This document shows positions 1-10,758 of a DNA stretch of 64,000 nt, in pieces. Position 1 is the first letter of the stretch. Each line of letters opens with the position of its first letter. The stretch lies in assembly GCF_005886805.2 (NCBI RefSeq), contig NZ_CP045429.1:62001-126000 (forward strand), written 5' to 3'. This stretch comes from Pseudoalteromonas rubra (GTDB taxonomy: Bacteria > Pseudomonadota > Gammaproteobacteria > Enterobacterales > Alteromonadaceae). The notes beneath the pieces are model-generated. The model was not told where the DNA came from. It searched no databases and worked only from the letters and a program-made list of their open reading frames with translations. The translations under genes and the position numbers were made by a program.

Positions 1-1
1 A

Positions 2-3000
2 GTGCCGGTTCAGATAGTCGATAACCAGGGTGATGATCCGGGCCTTGGGGCAAACTTTTTCGAGTTGTCTTTGACAGATTTGACGGCTGGTAAAACGGCT
101 ATGCTGTTTGACCGGAGTAAGAGGGCGCATACCCATAATTATACGGCCAAGCTGTCCAAGCCTCATTTGTATAAGTTAAATGCACAGTACTTCTTCTGGA
201 AAAGTAATGACACTGGTGGTAGCTCAGGTGGGAGTTCAGGAGGTGATTCAGGAGGTGATTCAGGAGGTGACTCAGGTGTAATTGGGCCTGTGTGTGACCC
301 TAACAAAGAAAAATGTGACGATGTTGTCTCTGTCGGGCTTTCCTCTGAACCAGGAGAAGACAGTGTTTTTGAAACCACGGTTTTTTGTACCAACCTGATT
401 TCCGTTTTGCCTCGAAAGTATCCGAATATAGCCTGGAGCAGTTCCGTTGAGGGAAAACAGCTGGCGTTGAGTGCCAGTGACACCGGTGAAGGGTACGAGC
501 TTGAATCTCTGGATATCTGTTTACTGGACTCAGCAGGCAACTGTGAGCAAACACTTGTCTGTACCAGCAATACCACAGGACGATGCAGTGGCTTCAATAA
601 CAGCAACCCAATTACTGCCACTTTCCGCTATGAGCTGGGGTATGGGCAGAGCCGCAGATTCAGGGCAACGGCCACAGATCAGCATGGTTTATCCTCAACT
701 TTTGAGTACCAATCTGCCACTATCACTGAAGACAACACCAGCTCAAGCGTCTCTCTGACACTGTATAACATGGACGGCCAGCCGCTGGAAAATGACGTAA
801 TGCTGTCTGGTGAGCAAGATATCATAGCCGTTGCGCATGTTCAGGACCAGGATGAAACGTCGGCCAACTGGCCCAGCTCAGCCACGCTGAAAGTAAATGC
901 CAATAATGTTGCCCTGAACAATCGCACGAATTCCCTCACTTTAAGCACAGGGTCGCTGAATGCGCAGTGCTTCAAGTCTGGCAACGCAACGGTAAATAGA
1001 AGCGATACGTACTGTTATCGGCAAGTTCGTATCTCAAGCACGACTCGGTTTAAGGCATTAGCCGGAGGAGGGGAATCCAACGAGATTGCGATTAATGTGG
1101 CAACCCGGCCTAACCTGACCAACGTATCCCTCCGGGACGATGTCGTTTTGCCGGGTACCTCGCTTAAGCTGGCGTTTTCCGTGGTTGATGACAGTCAGGC
1201 TGTAAGTAAAGACCGAATTTCAGTGTGCTACATGCCGCGCGCAGCGTCGTCTGCCACGCTGACCAGCTGCGAAGGGGCCACTTCGGTGAGCAGCGCTTTA
1301 GTACAGGGGCAAAATAACACCTATACCGCAGAGTTCTCAGTGCCACAGCCCGGGCGTTACCACCTGTTAGTCCTGGTGAATGACAACTCCGGGTTAACGG
1401 ATGCTCAGGCGCGCTCTTCGCTGACCTTTTCCACTATCCAAAGTGCGGGCGTTGCGCTGCATGTCCCGAACCCGGATGACCTTAACCCGTCCGAAGGGTT
1501 GCAGCGAATGCGGGGCACAGCGTTCGAAGAAGAGATCCTGGTTGGTGCATTAAGTTCTGAACCTGGTTATCTGTGCCGCGTAGCCTTGTTCAGTGAAGAG
1601 GCTGGTGGAGAGATTGCCAGCGCAGTCGTAGAGCAGGCATTACCCAACCTGGAAGATGACAATAACAGACTGGTCGCAAAACTCACCTGGTCACCTTCGT
1701 CACACCTGCCAAAAAACTTGAACGTAAAGGCCAGGGCTTATTTGCGACAGGGCAGTGTGTGTAGTGCCTCTACTGAGCGGGCCGTTGACAGTGTCGCGTC
1801 TTATTCATTTACACTGAATTCTGAGGTCCCCACGAACCCACAAGTGGTGCTGGAGCATGATGGCACTGCATCTCCGGGTGTGATCAAGATCACGCTAGCA
1901 AGGCGTGACGCAGATCATGCCAACCAGTATGAGCTTTACGAGTTTGTTGGCACCGCAGATCAAGCATGGGATCATGACCTGACAAACTGGCATCGCGCTG
2001 GGCCATCGCTCAGTGCAGACAACGTGCTGTTACAGCAGTTCGTGACAAAACCGCCTGTGGATCATAACAAACGCGCGGTGTACTGCGCTGTTGCTACCAA
2101 TGAAGATCACACGGGGCCTAAGACATATAGTACGTCATACTGCGCTCAGACGACCATTCATAATCAGGGTGATGCGCCCCCACCGGCTTATTTTGATAAC
2201 GACGACTATTATTTTGGCCCTTATACACTCAACATTGAATCCGCGTCGAATTATGCCAGCCAGGCTGATTTAGCGCTGTATTTTAAACTTGAGCGCAAAT
2301 TGGCGGGCAATAGTGACTGGGAAGTATTGAACCAGCAACTGGAAGCCCGACCTTACAGTGCCAGCGCGCCTGAAGCACAATATGCGATCACACGGCCCGC
2401 CGCCAACCAGACGGTTACGTATCGGGTGACGGCATTTAACCGCAATGGTGCGCAGAGTGTTCAGAGTGCACAAAGTACTTTTTCTGTGCAGCACGTGAAC
2501 GCAAAAATTGTCTCGGTTGTTCCCGGCAGTGGCGAGCGGGAATATGTGGTAACCGGTGTGGCGTTTGCCCCACAGGGCAATATCGTGTCGGTGCAACAAA
2601 ATACCACCGGAGTCAGCCATCAGCTGGGTGCAGCTGACGTTACGTATATCGACAGCACCAGGCTCAGGGTGAAGGTCCCTGAGCCGATAGAGCAAGCCTA
2701 TACGCAGGGTGGCTTTGTGGTGGGCATCAAAAATGCGTTAACCAATGCCAGTTACTCAACTTACAATGTAGATGGTACGTCTGGTGACGTGGCTGACCCT
2801 CTGAACTATACGCCCACCGTTGGCTTTAACGGACAGCAGTATTTGGGTAAAGGTAACGCGCTTTACGCCGAGAAAGATCTCCAAACCCAGTGGTTTCGCG
2901 AAACGGGCGGGCAGCTCAGCTCTCGCCCGATAGTAACGCAGTCGGGCATTGGCAGCGATGTGGTGTTTGCCGGATCGCAGGACCATCATATTTATGCCTG

Positions 3001-6000
3001 GAGCCAGATAGGCACCCAGTTATGGAAAACAGCCACGCGTGGCGCTGTTGAGGCCGAAGGTCTGGTGGTCGGTGACGACCAGCTCAGCGGTCAGTTATTT
3101 TATGGCTCAGCAGACGGTGCTTTATATGTGCTCAATGCCACAACCGGTGCCATAGACTATTTATACCAGCTTGGCGCTAAGGTGAGCCAGAAGCCCATGG
3201 TGGTTGGCAATCAGATCTGGGCAGTAACCGAAGACGGTCAGTTACATAAGCTTGACCGTCATGCCGCAGGTCTGCAACCGCTGCGCTGGGGCGACATGGA
3301 CAACTCGCCTTTGCTGGATGCATTTACACAGGCGTTTCCCGCAGGCTGGACCCCTGGAGAGGATGTCGATGCGCTGTATTCATTGCTGCGTCTTGGCTAT
3401 CTGGTTTTAGGCCGGGATCTGACCCGTCATGAATTGTCTTTTCTGGCTTATGCAGTGATACATCATAATGTCACGCTGTTGGAAGTTGCGGATGCAATGT
3501 TGGCATCAACAGAGGGTCAACAGCGCTTTGCTCCGTCATTGGATGAGACGCAGTTTTACGACCAGCTGATTAATCTGACGTATCACTTGTCGGCCAATGG
3601 CCTGGCGGGTTACGACAGAGCCTACTGGATCAACAGGTTAAAGACTGATCTGTCGCGGTCGCAGTTCTTGCTCGAAGTTCAGTGGTCGTCGGGCTATGCC
3701 GTTACCTATAATCAGGCAGTTGTCAGTACGCTGTATTACTACTATGGCCATTGTTATAAGGATGCCCTGTGTAACGACTGGGTTGACTCGGATGGCGACA
3801 ACGTGAGTGACGTGGCAGAAACAGTGCTGGGAACCAATAAACTCGACCCCCGTGATGGCTTACTAAGTGCCCCTGACCTGACATTAACGCCCGAAGGCGC
3901 AGGCCGTATTAAAGCCGAATTTAGCTACGGCCGCGATCTGGCCAGGTTTAAGCTGGTGGATGTGGCCAGCAATACTGCACCAACCAGCCATGCGGCGGTA
4001 AATCGTCAGGCAGAGGCGGTGCTGGTCTATCCCAACGGCAGCCACCGCTTTTATGCCCAGGCTTGTATTGATGTGGCAGTGAATGCAGCTAACCCAAACA
4101 ATACAACTGAATTCTGCTCTACGCCGTCGGCAGAGCAAACCATCACTGTGCTGGATAGCTTAGCGCAGGGTCAGATAACCCCGCATTCCCCACCGCTGGC
4201 AACCGCCAGTTTTGAACCGGCGAGTAGCAGTGCACTGGACACCCACTATAAGTATAGCTTCACAGCGGGCAGCTTCCGGGTCAACGAGCAAGGGGCGGCA
4301 ACGTATAGCATTCCCATTGCATTACCACAGGGAATAGCCGGGGTAACACCTGAGGTGAGCCTCAATTACAACAGTCAGCAACCGGCATCGTCAGTGGCTC
4401 AGGGGTGGCAACTGTCGGCAGGCTCGGCCATTACACGCTGTCGTCAGACGCTGGCGCAGGACGGCGCATTTAAACCGGTTTCTATTGGTCTGGATAATGA
4501 AGATCGCTATTGCCTGGATGGTCAGCGGCTCATACTGATCAACGACAAAAAACACGGTAAGGTGGGTGCAGAGTATCGCACTGAAATGGACTCCCAGCAG
4601 CGCATTGAGATTGAGCCAGGAGAAGAAAGCTACAAGGTGCAGTTTGTTGTGTATGGTAAAGATGGCAGCAAACGTATTTATGGCGGCACAGACAATAGTC
4701 AGGCTGGGGGGGAGCAGCACCCGTCCAGCTGGCTGATACGACAGAGCATGGACAGTGTTGCCGCTGCGGGTGCTGCAACCGAGCCTGCCGCAAACGTCAT
4801 CCAGTATCGTTATCGTCATGGCGGCTTAGCTGGTCGTCCGGACTCCGCGCTGGGGCAGCTGGAGACTGTGTTATCGAGCATTAATTATAGCGGATATACC
4901 GTGACCTTTAACTATCAGGCGGGTCCCGTGCGTAATCTGGCCTACAGCCTGGAGGCGGTGTCGCAGCCCATGCAGGCACAGGCAGAATTGACGGACATCC
5001 GGGTCAGCAAAGGTCAAACGCCACTGCATTACTATGAGTTACAGACGGAGCGTGGGGCCAATGGGGTGCGTCAACTCAAGCAGGTACGCCATTGCGACCG
5101 ACCTGTGTCAGACGGTGATGCAACGTGCAAACAGCCTGTGACATTTGACTATGAGCAAACCAAAACCTATCCGGAGATGTCAGCCAGCCAGGCTCTGCTT
5201 GGTGTGGGTATGCATGAGAAAATCGTTGCGACCAGTATTCTGGACAGCAATGGCAATGGTGAGCCGGAGCTGGCGGCGCTGATCCAGCTGCAGGACACCT
5301 ACCAGCATGAATTGTGCCTGATAAAGCGTGATGGTACCACCCAGTGTCAGGTGATAGACACGTATAACCGCGAAGACAGTGTCAGCATGATGCCCTTTGA
5401 TCGTGAAGGAGATGGAACGCAGGGGCTGTTGATCCAGACCAAAAAGCCGCTTCATGGCGCCGACGTGAGCATCCAGTGGACATATTTTGTGTTTGATAAA
5501 ACACCCTGGCAGAGCGGCTCTATAACGGGGAGTGACAATATAAAGGCGCTCCGCATTGGCGATGCCAATGGTGATGGCTTTGACGACTTAATGTATACCG
5601 ACACAACAGCCTATCAGCAGCCTCGCCTGGTACTGAATGGCGATATTTCATTGGGTTATCACCAGGATATCCAGCGTAACCTGGAGAACGATGCTCCCTT
5701 TTACTTTATGGATATGGACTTTGACGGCAAGGCTGATCTGGTGACATCTGCCTGTTCATCTGGTGGCTGCAGTCAGGCCGGCAAGTACGACTTAGTCTTT
5801 ATTTATTACAACCGCTACGACCCTGCCAACCGTAAGCATAAGTTCGAAGTGGGCACTAACTCATCTCAGCAGGTTGTACATAGCAGCCTGACACCGATGG
5901 ATATCAACGGTGACGGGACGCTGGACCTGATGTACCAGAATCAGGATGACGACTGGGAAGTAGCGCTGGTTCGCCCGTCACTCGGAGCAGGACTGCGTTT

Positions 6001-9000
6001 TGATCGGGATGCGATTATCACCCTTACGCCCCCTGATAATGTCAACATTACAAGGGAAGTCGCTATCTGGGCCCCCCTGCTGGCCGATCTCAATGGCGAC
6101 GGTCAAACAGAGCTTTATGTGACGGGTAAATCGACCACTGGCCCGCGAGAGTTTGGCTTGTATCGTTACGAGTTTGAGCCGGGCACCCGAACCTTTAACA
6201 CGCCAACGGAGATGGCTTATCGGCTTGACCAGACACCAACGTCTGGCGCGATGGTGTTTTTTGCAGACATGGATGGTGACAGCACCCCTGAGCTGGTGGC
6301 GCAAAACCATCATCAGATCACCCAGTATGGCCGTACATATCAGCAGTTTGGGGCCGGGCGCCTGAGTACCATCACGCAGGGGATGGGCAATCAGACCCGG
6401 ATTTACTATGGTGACATGTCCGACCCTGCTGTTTATCGCAAAGGTGATGAAGCGGTTAGCGCACAAATGCAAGCCGACAGTGACCTCAAAGTCACCGATT
6501 TGGCAGCCGGAGCCAGTCTGGTCCGTGAGGTGCAAACCAGTGCTCTGGATACGCAAACGGGCGACACAACGTTGAGCGTGACCTATGAATATGAAGGCGC
6601 GCGGGTGCAATTTGGTGGCCGTGGCTGGCTGGGCTTTTCGGCGCTGACCACCAACACCACCAAAGACGGTCTGCACATTGCTACTCGCACAGAGTACGAA
6701 CAGGCCTTCCCGCTCACGGGTATGCCAAAGCGTACCACTAAAACATTGTATGTGGATGGCAGGGCACAGGTGCTGAGTGATGCCTATGACGACTACGCTG
6801 AGGTTGCTAAGCCCGGCTTAACAGGGACCTTTTATCAGGTTTACAATCAGAAAAGCCGTACTTGTAGTGCCCGTGTAAATACCGACAACTATTGGGCAGA
6901 CGGGTATGATTGCAGCCAGACCACCACAACCCAGGATGACTATGGCAACGTGACCAAGATGGTGGTTGCTAAGTATCCGCATGATCAAAGTACTTTGGGA
7001 GATCTGGTTCTGCAAGAGCCTGTTACTGTGGTATCTGGTGTGACGACGTACAATAAATATGGCACCCCAGCAGAACAGGCGCTGGGTCGTTTGCGCGATG
7101 CGGTTGTGATACATGCCCGCGCAGGACAGGGCTATATCAGTCGTACCAGTCACTTCACTTACAAACAAAGTGGTGCGCTGGCAGGGTTGCTGGAAACCGA
7201 GATCGTGGAGCCCAATGGGGCTTGCGATGCCTACCTGAAAACCACGAATGGCTATGATGACTTTGGTAACCTCATCAGCAAGCAGGTGCAAAGTAAAGAC
7301 GGTTGTTCAGAGTCTATCAACCGAACCAGCACCACGACCTATGACAGTGAAGGGCGCTATGTGGTGTCGCAGCACAATGGCATATTCACATCCGCGCAGG
7401 TGATATCGCGGAATAAGTATGGCCAGGTGACAGAGGCCCGCAATGCCGATGGGGTGTCGCAGTACACTTACTATGATGCGTTTGGCGGTGAGATTGGCAG
7501 CCATTCACCCAGCGGGGCACAGCAACGGACCCTGATGACGGACTGCCTGATTGGTGCGCCAGCCTACTGTGCATTTGCCAGTGCAACTTATGTGAATACT
7601 GAACTGGTCGCACGCACTTACTATGATCGCCTTGGCCGTGTGTTAGCTAAGGCGCGCCTGACGCCTAAAGGGCAGTGGCTCCAGGATACCACCCATTATG
7701 ATAAGTTTGGTCGGGCTGTGGTTGTCACGCCGGCAGGCCATGCATCAACGCACACCTATTATGATGTGCTGGATCGCGTGATCCAGGTGGATGACCATCA
7801 GCTGGACTTAACGACTACTCAGCGGGTGGAAGATCGAACACTCACCGCGCAAGTGACGGCCACAAATGGCAGTGATATTCCGGGAGGAGCCCAAACGACC
7901 ATCACCACACACAATGTGCATGGCGAGAAGCACACAGTAACGGATCAGACCGGTCAGGTGCTGACCTACAGCTACAACCGGCTCGGATTGCTGGAAACGG
8001 TGAAGTCCTCTGCCGAGGGTAATACTGCTCTTATCACCAACACCTACAATCTGATCACGGGCCGCAAAGAGCGCACTGAAGATGTTGACCGGGGCAACTG
8101 GCAGTACACCTACAATGCACTGGGCGAGCTGCTGACACAAACTGACGCCAATGGCGATAAGCAGAGCTTTGTGTATGACTACCTTGGCCGTAAAACACAG
8201 CTCAACATTAACGATGCGGTTGATAGCCAGTGGCACTATCACCCCAGCCAGCCCTGGCGTCTGGACAGCGAGCAACGCGGCAGCTGGGTACGGTCATACC
8301 TGTATGATCCGCTGGGGCGTCAGGTCGCATCGGTCACCGATCTGGAAAGCGCACTGAGCTGTAAAGATGAAGTCAGCTACGAGCCTGCCACCAAAGATGT
8401 GCGGATAACCGACGCACTGGCCTCAGTGCATGATGCTAAATGTGTTGTACAGCTGACCACCTTTGATGAATATGGCCGGGTGTTCCAGCAGTTTGATGAC
8501 TATCGTCGTACCCGGGATCGCGGTCGCTTTGTAGAGGCCCGGGGCCAGCGTTTGTATTACAGCGCAGGCCAGGTGTACCAGAAGCAAGAAGCGCGCGAGG
8601 GGGATGCCGGGCAGCTTTACTATGTTGCCGAATCTGAAGACAGTGCCGGACGTGTGATTGGCTATAAAAAAGGCCACTTCAGCATGGTGGTGGGCTATGA
8701 CAGCCGTGGCAACCTGAAGACGCTGGGCGTAGATGAGCACAGTGCTTACAGTCACATTCAGCAGCACAGTTACACCTTTGATGCGCTGGGGAATCTGACC
8801 AGTCGCGCCCTGACTGCGGCAGAAACTGCGACCACCTTTGGCTACGATGCACTGAATCGGGTGACGACGGTGAACGGTGAGGTTCGTTATGGCTACGATG
8901 CAAACGGTGACCTCACCAGCAAAGATGGCTGGACGCAAAAGTATGGCAAGGCAGGTGAACCTTTACATGCCATCTATGAGCGGGTTAAAGGGTCACAGAC

Positions 9001-10756
9001 CGAAACCTTCCATTACGATGCCAATGGCAATCAGACAGGTGAAACGGTCTTGCTCAATGGGGTGTCGCAGGAACGCACGCTGACCTACAGCGCCCGTAAC
9101 AAGGTGACCCAAATCAGCCAAAATGGCGAGGTGATAAACTTTGAGTACGACGCTAATAACCGCCGTTATAAGCGCACAGAAGGCAGCAAAACCATCTACT
9201 ATGTTGGCGCGCTGGAGATTGTGGATGAAGGCGCCAGTGGTGAATTTGCCAATCAGCATTATGTGCGTCGCAGCATTAACGGCGATGCGGTGCAGACGTA
9301 TCACCCGAATGGGCAGGCCAGCCTGCAATGGCTGTTTACGGACCATCAGGGCTCAGTGGTGGCCATTACCGACTATGCCGGTAAGTTCCTCAAACGCTTT
9401 AGCTATGACGTATTTGGTAAACAAAGTGAGATAGTCAGACCGCCCAGCAGTGATACCAGCTACACTCAATGGTCCGCAGCTACAATGGGGATCTTTACCC
9501 GGGTGCCTGCGAACAGCCGCAGTTATACGGGCCATGAGCCCATTACGCTGGGCGGCGATAACCGCATCATTCATATGAATGGTCGAGTGTACGATGCAGA
9601 TACGGGCAGGTTTATGCAGGCGGATCCTTTTGTTCAGGCGCCTTCGAATTTGCAGAATTACAATGCTTATTCCTATGTGTTGAATAATCCGCTGTCATAT
9701 ACGGATCCGAGTGGTTATTTGTTTAAACCATTTAAGAAACTCCAGAGAAATGTGATCCGAGGTGCTGCGAAGGTGTTTGGCGCTGAAGCTGTCAATATTG
9801 TGGGTAGTATTGCTGCGTCTTTCTGTGCACCAGCCTGTTCAGCTTACTGGAGTTATGAATTCACCCGGGCGATGGGAGGGTCTTCTTCCCAGGCGTTTAG
9901 AGCTGGGATGATTGCGGCTGTTACTTCCCAGGCATTCAAGGCAATAGGCAACCATTTCAACAATTTGGGTAACTACAATGCTTTCCATGTAAATAGCAAC
10001 TTATTGACGAAGTTTGGTGGTAACCTATTGACCTCAGGCCAAATCGCGGCACAAATTACAGCGCATGCTGTGGTTGGAGGGGTATCTTCCGTTTTGAGTG
10101 GCGGCAAGTTTGGTCATGGGTTTGTGAGTGCTGGTATAACCAAGGCTGCGGGTGGCGCATTCCTGCCTGGTGGCGCTGGCCTGAGTGCTACTCAGATAGC
10201 AAAAGGTACGGTAGTCTCGTCGATTATTGGTGGTACAGTCTCAGCAATTACTGGCGGTAAATTTGCCAATGGTGCTCGTACTGGGGCCATGCAGTATTTG
10301 TTGAATCAGGTTAATGAAAGCTGGAAGCAACGCTTTAATGGACTAAGTCCTGAAAGCAAAAAGTCTGAAATTGTTGAGCTTACAAGAAAACTGGCTGGGA
10401 CAGCTTCCAATAACGTTGATATGTCTGGAGCGGTTTCCACTAAATTACCTACCTGGCTGTATAAAATGGTGCGAGGGTATAAAATTCACAGAGAGTTCTC
10501 AAACTTAATTGACTCAACGGGTATCGATGATTATAGAGGAGAAGGTCCAAGTTATTTACTTGGTTTTGAAACCCCGTGGGGAACTTTGAACTCTAGTCGA
10601 CCAGATGCAACTTGGGGGCCAGAAGCTGAGCCACATTTAGCATTTGAGCTAAAAACGGGTTTACCAATACTCTACCCATATCAAAAGCTACAATATCAGA
10701 GAAACTTGCCCAGCTCCACTGAGTTGGTGTTGATTATGCCTGCGACAGGTGATTAG
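2..10756 (+). CDS. Giant SpvB/TcdB-like Rhs polymorphic toxin with PD-(D/E)XK-like tip (5' partial)
   Basis: The reading frame is open from the window edge, so the true start and any signal peptide are probably upstream. Visible order (residues in this frame): Gly/Ser/Asp linker 71-91, long Ig/cadherin-like region, PQQ-type propeller about 967-1087, DUF4214-like helices about 1123-1230, a thrombospondin-3-like calcium loop (DSDGDN) near 1262, SpvB domain from about 1414, FG-GAP/VCBS motifs (DANGDGFDD) 1750-2130, YD repeats about 2400-3060, and the Rhs core (GRVYDADTGRFMQADPF to DPSGYLF) about 3180-3241. A glycine-rich pre-toxin segment with two GGKFxxG motifs follows. The last ~140 residues are a different tip with D3535 and E3549-x-K3551, as in PD-(D/E)XK nucleases. 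The shell is inferred to encapsulate and release the tip for use against competitors. Its 3' core DNA is repeated almost identically in the downstream cassettes. Family assignment is sure; nuclease activity is inferred. Confidence 0.9.
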   Translation: MPVQIVDNQGDDPGLGANFFELSLTDLTAGKTAMLFDRSKRAHTHNYTAKLSKPHLYKLNAQYFFWKSNDTGGSSGGSSGGDSGGDSGGDSGVIGPVCDPNKEKCDDVVSVGLSSEPGEDSVFETTVFCTNLISVLPRKYPNIAWSSSVEGKQLALSASDTGEGYELESLDICLLDSAGNCEQTLVCTSNTTGRCSGFNNSNPITATFRYELGYGQSRRFRATATDQHGLSSTFEYQSATITEDNTSSSVSLTLYNMDGQPLENDVMLSGEQDIIAVAHVQDQDETSANWPSSATLKVNANNVALNNRTNSLTLSTGSLNAQCFKSGNATVNRSDTYCYRQVRISSTTRFKALAGGGESNEIAINVATRPNLTNVSLRDDVVLPGTSLKLAFSVVDDSQAVSKDRISVCYMPRAASSATLTSCEGATSVSSALVQGQNNTYTAEFSVPQPGRYHLLVLVNDNSGLTDAQARSSLTFSTIQSAGVALHVPNPDDLNPSEGLQRMRGTAFEEEILVGALSSEPGYLCRVALFSEEAGGEIASAVVEQALPNLEDDNNRLVAKLTWSPSSHLPKNLNVKARAYLRQGSVCSASTERAVDSVASYSFTLNSEVPTNPQVVLEHDGTASPGVIKITLARRDADHANQYELYEFVGTADQAWDHDLTNWHRAGPSLSADNVLLQQFVTKPPVDHNKRAVYCAVATNEDHTGPKTYSTSYCAQTTIHNQGDAPPPAYFDNDDYYFGPYTLNIESASNYASQADLALYFKLERKLAGNSDWEVLNQQLEARPYSASAPEAQYAITRPAANQTVTYRVTAFNRNGAQSVQSAQSTFSVQHVNAKIVSVVPGSGEREYVVTGVAFAPQGNIVSVQQNTTGVSHQLGAADVTYIDSTRLRVKVPEPIEQAYTQGGFVVGIKNALTNASYSTYNVDGTSGDVADPLNYTPTVGFNGQQYLGKGNALYAEKDLQTQWFRETGGQLSSRPIVTQSGIGSDVVFAGSQDHHIYAWSQIGTQLWKTATRGAVEAEGLVVGDDQLSGQLFYGSADGALYVLNATTGAIDYLYQLGAKVSQKPMVVGNQIWAVTEDGQLHKLDRHAAGLQPLRWGDMDNSPLLDAFTQAFPAGWTPGEDVDALYSLLRLGYLVLGRDLTRHELSFLAYAVIHHNVTLLEVADAMLASTEGQQRFAPSLDETQFYDQLINLTYHLSANGLAGYDRAYWINRLKTDLSRSQFLLEVQWSSGYAVTYNQAVVSTLYYYYGHCYKDALCNDWVDSDGDNVSDVAETVLGTNKLDPRDGLLSAPDLTLTPEGAGRIKAEFSYGRDLARFKLVDVASNTAPTSHAAVNRQAEAVLVYPNGSHRFYAQACIDVAVNAANPNNTTEFCSTPSAEQTITVLDSLAQGQITPHSPPLATASFEPASSSALDTHYKYSFTAGSFRVNEQGAATYSIPIALPQGIAGVTPEVSLNYNSQQPASSVAQGWQLSAGSAITRCRQTLAQDGAFKPVSIGLDNEDRYCLDGQRLILINDKKHGKVGAEYRTEMDSQQRIEIEPGEESYKVQFVVYGKDGSKRIYGGTDNSQAGGEQHPSSWLIRQSMDSVAAAGAATEPAANVIQYRYRHGGLAGRPDSALGQLETVLSSINYSGYTVTFNYQAGPVRNLAYSLEAVSQPMQAQAELTDIRVSKGQTPLHYYELQTERGANGVRQLKQVRHCDRPVSDGDATCKQPVTFDYEQTKTYPEMSASQALLGVGMHEKIVATSILDSNGNGEPELAALIQLQDTYQHELCLIKRDGTTQCQVIDTYNREDSVSMMPFDREGDGTQGLLIQTKKPLHGADVSIQWTYFVFDKTPWQSGSITGSDNIKALRIGDANGDGFDDLMYTDTTAYQQPRLVLNGDISLGYHQDIQRNLENDAPFYFMDMDFDGKADLVTSACSSGGCSQAGKYDLVFIYYNRYDPANRKHKFEVGTNSSQQVVHSSLTPMDINGDGTLDLMYQNQDDDWEVALVRPSLGAGLRFDRDAIITLTPPDNVNITREVAIWAPLLADLNGDGQTELYVTGKSTTGPREFGLYRYEFEPGTRTFNTPTEMAYRLDQTPTSGAMVFFADMDGDSTPELVAQNHHQITQYGRTYQQFGAGRLSTITQGMGNQTRIYYGDMSDPAVYRKGDEAVSAQMQADSDLKVTDLAAGASLVREVQTSALDTQTGDTTLSVTYEYEGARVQFGGRGWLGFSALTTNTTKDGLHIATRTEYEQAFPLTGMPKRTTKTLYVDGRAQVLSDAYDDYAEVAKPGLTGTFYQVYNQKSRTCSARVNTDNYWADGYDCSQTTTTQDDYGNVTKMVVAKYPHDQSTLGDLVLQEPVTVVSGVTTYNKYGTPAEQALGRLRDAVVIHARAGQGYISRTSHFTYKQSGALAGLLETEIVEPNGACDAYLKTTNGYDDFGNLISKQVQSKDGCSESINRTSTTTYDSEGRYVVSQHNGIFTSAQVISRNKYGQVTEARNADGVSQYTYYDAFGGEIGSHSPSGAQQRTLMTDCLIGAPAYCAFASATYVNTELVARTYYDRLGRVLAKARLTPKGQWLQDTTHYDKFGRAVVVTPAGHASTHTYYDVLDRVIQVDDHQLDLTTTQRVEDRTLTAQVTATNGSDIPGGAQTTITTHNVHGEKHTVTDQTGQVLTYSYNRLGLLETVKSSAEGNTALITNTYNLITGRKERTEDVDRGNWQYTYNALGELLTQTDANGDKQSFVYDYLGRKTQLNINDAVDSQWHYHPSQPWRLDSEQRGSWVRSYLYDPLGRQVASVTDLESALSCKDEVSYEPATKDVRITDALASVHDAKCVVQLTTFDEYGRVFQQFDDYRRTRDRGRFVEARGQRLYYSAGQVYQKQEAREGDAGQLYYVAESEDSAGRVIGYKKGHFSMVVGYDSRGNLKTLGVDEHSAYSHIQQHSYTFDALGNLTSRALTAAETATTFGYDALNRVTTVNGEVRYGYDANGDLTSKDGWTQKYGKAGEPLHAIYERVKGSQTETFHYDANGNQTGETVLLNGVSQERTLTYSARNKVTQISQNGEVINFEYDANNRRYKRTEGSKTIYYVGALEIVDEGASGEFANQHYVRRSINGDAVQTYHPNGQASLQWLFTDHQGSVVAITDYAGKFLKRFSYDVFGKQSEIVRPPSSDTSYTQWSAATMGIFTRVPANSRSYTGHEPITLGGDNRIIHMNGRVYDADTGRFMQADPFVQAPSNLQNYNAYSYVLNNPLSYTDPSGYLFKPFKKLQRNVIRGAAKVFGAEAVNIVGSIAASFCAPACSAYWSYEFTRAMGGSSSQAFRAGMIAAVTSQAFKAIGNHFNNLGNYNAFHVNSNLLTKFGGNLLTSGQIAAQITAHAVVGGVSSVLSGGKFGHGFVSAGITKAAGGAFLPGGAGLSATQIAKGTVVSSIIGGTVSAITGGKFANGARTGAMQYLLNQVNESWKQRFNGLSPESKKSEIVELTRKLAGTASNNVDMSGAVSTKLPTWLYKMVRGYKIHREFSNLIDSTGIDDYRGEGPSYLLGFETPWGTLNSSRPDATWGPEAEPHLAFELKTGLPILYPYQKLQYQRNLPSSTELVLIMPATGD

Positions 10757-10758
10757 GA

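Noticed and set aside
212..274. GGTGATTCAGGA-type tandem repeat near the window start as a phase-variation tract
   Set aside because: It encodes an in-frame Gly/Ser/Asp linker with unit lengths that are multiples of three, so changes would only alter linker length.
5978..6676. Long minus-strand open frame (232 codons) within the Rhs gene
   Set aside because: It is antisense to well-conserved Rhs/VCBS coding sequence and has no start signal or recognisable domain. The same holds for the other long antisense frames in the YD-repeat region, which recur wherever the core is repeated.
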